Shown in pieces: positions 63,851 to 64,000 of a DNA stretch of 64,000 nt (the stretch's first letter is position 1; each line of letters opens with the position of its first letter). The translations under genes and the position numbers were made by a program. The stretch is from Petrolisthes cinctipes. Lineage: Eukaryota; Arthropoda; Malacostraca; Decapoda; Porcellanidae. The stretch is from positions 62,001 to 126,000 of the forward strand of contig JAWQEG010000497.1 of NCBI GenBank assembly GCA_033782935.1, in the 5' to 3' direction. The notes beneath the pieces were generated by a model. The model searched no databases. It was not told where the DNA came from and saw only the letters and a list, made by a program, of their open reading frames with translations.

Positions 63851-64000
63851 TCTTTCCTTTGTTACATATTATAACTACAGTATTAAGAGTGTAACACAGT
63901 GACTATAACGTTACCATCAGACCCAAGGCTCAGTGACACACAACCACCTCAAACTGACACACAATATAACACAACTTGAGACAAACTTCTACCAAGGAGA

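Overview
This window is arthropod-type eukaryotic DNA, most likely from a decapod crustacean. It has no operons or bacterial signals. It carries GT-AG introns, a eukaryotic initiator tRNA, AATAAA signals, very abundant simple repeats (GT, GA, GGTGAT, CCTA, CCTT, TA), and dispersed repeat fragments that resemble repeats I know from decapod genomes. The decapod assignment is inference; the arthropod-like character is well supported.

Layout. 1-19 kb is AT-rich and intergenic. It holds microsatellites, three TA-flanked Tc1/mariner-type MITEs, one 873-bp hAT-type element, and many copies of two related hairpin MITE families (called H1 and H2 here) inserted at TTAA. At 18.6 kb there is an intact-looking initiator tRNA-Met next to a CR1-like retrotransposon fragment and a tRNA-derived SINE. 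20.3-22.3 kb holds a broken P-element/THAP9-like transposase. 23-30 kb is mostly simple repeats, with an RT relic, a cluster of TGACGTCA sites, and a candidate inverted-repeat element at 29.5-30.2 kb. 30.4-34.7 kb holds the only clear host-type protein gene, a MADF-BESS regulator with at least three exons. A non-LTR retrotransposon sits in its second intron, and a smaller nested insertion sits inside that. 35.5-38.2 kb has a Harbinger transposase fragment abutting a long-arm foldback element and a second TIR element. 38.6-40.3 kb is a dead RT copy split by a 429-bp insertion.

43.7-62.8 kb is a dense non-LTR retrotransposon cluster. It includes ORF1 proteins with SGNH-hydrolase domains and CCHC knuckles, endonuclease and RT domains, one RT with intact catalytic motifs, three copies of one Jockey-like family (called J here), and a chimera in which two different retrotransposons are fused in frame. 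The last 1 kb is pyrimidine-rich low complexity.

Functionally the window reads as a transposon-rich intergenic region around one regulatory gene and one tRNA gene. Almost every transposon protein is truncated, frameshifted or missing catalytic residues. The strongest candidates for intact coding are the 327-aa SGNH ORF1 protein (minus strand, 56.9-55.9 kb) and the RT ORF at 44.8-46.3 kb. Nothing here convincingly amounts to a new multi-gene system. The most unusual items are the paired TTAA hairpin families, the asymmetric foldback element, the in-frame retrotransposon chimera, and the MADF-BESS gene whose apparent stop codon overlaps a splice donor.
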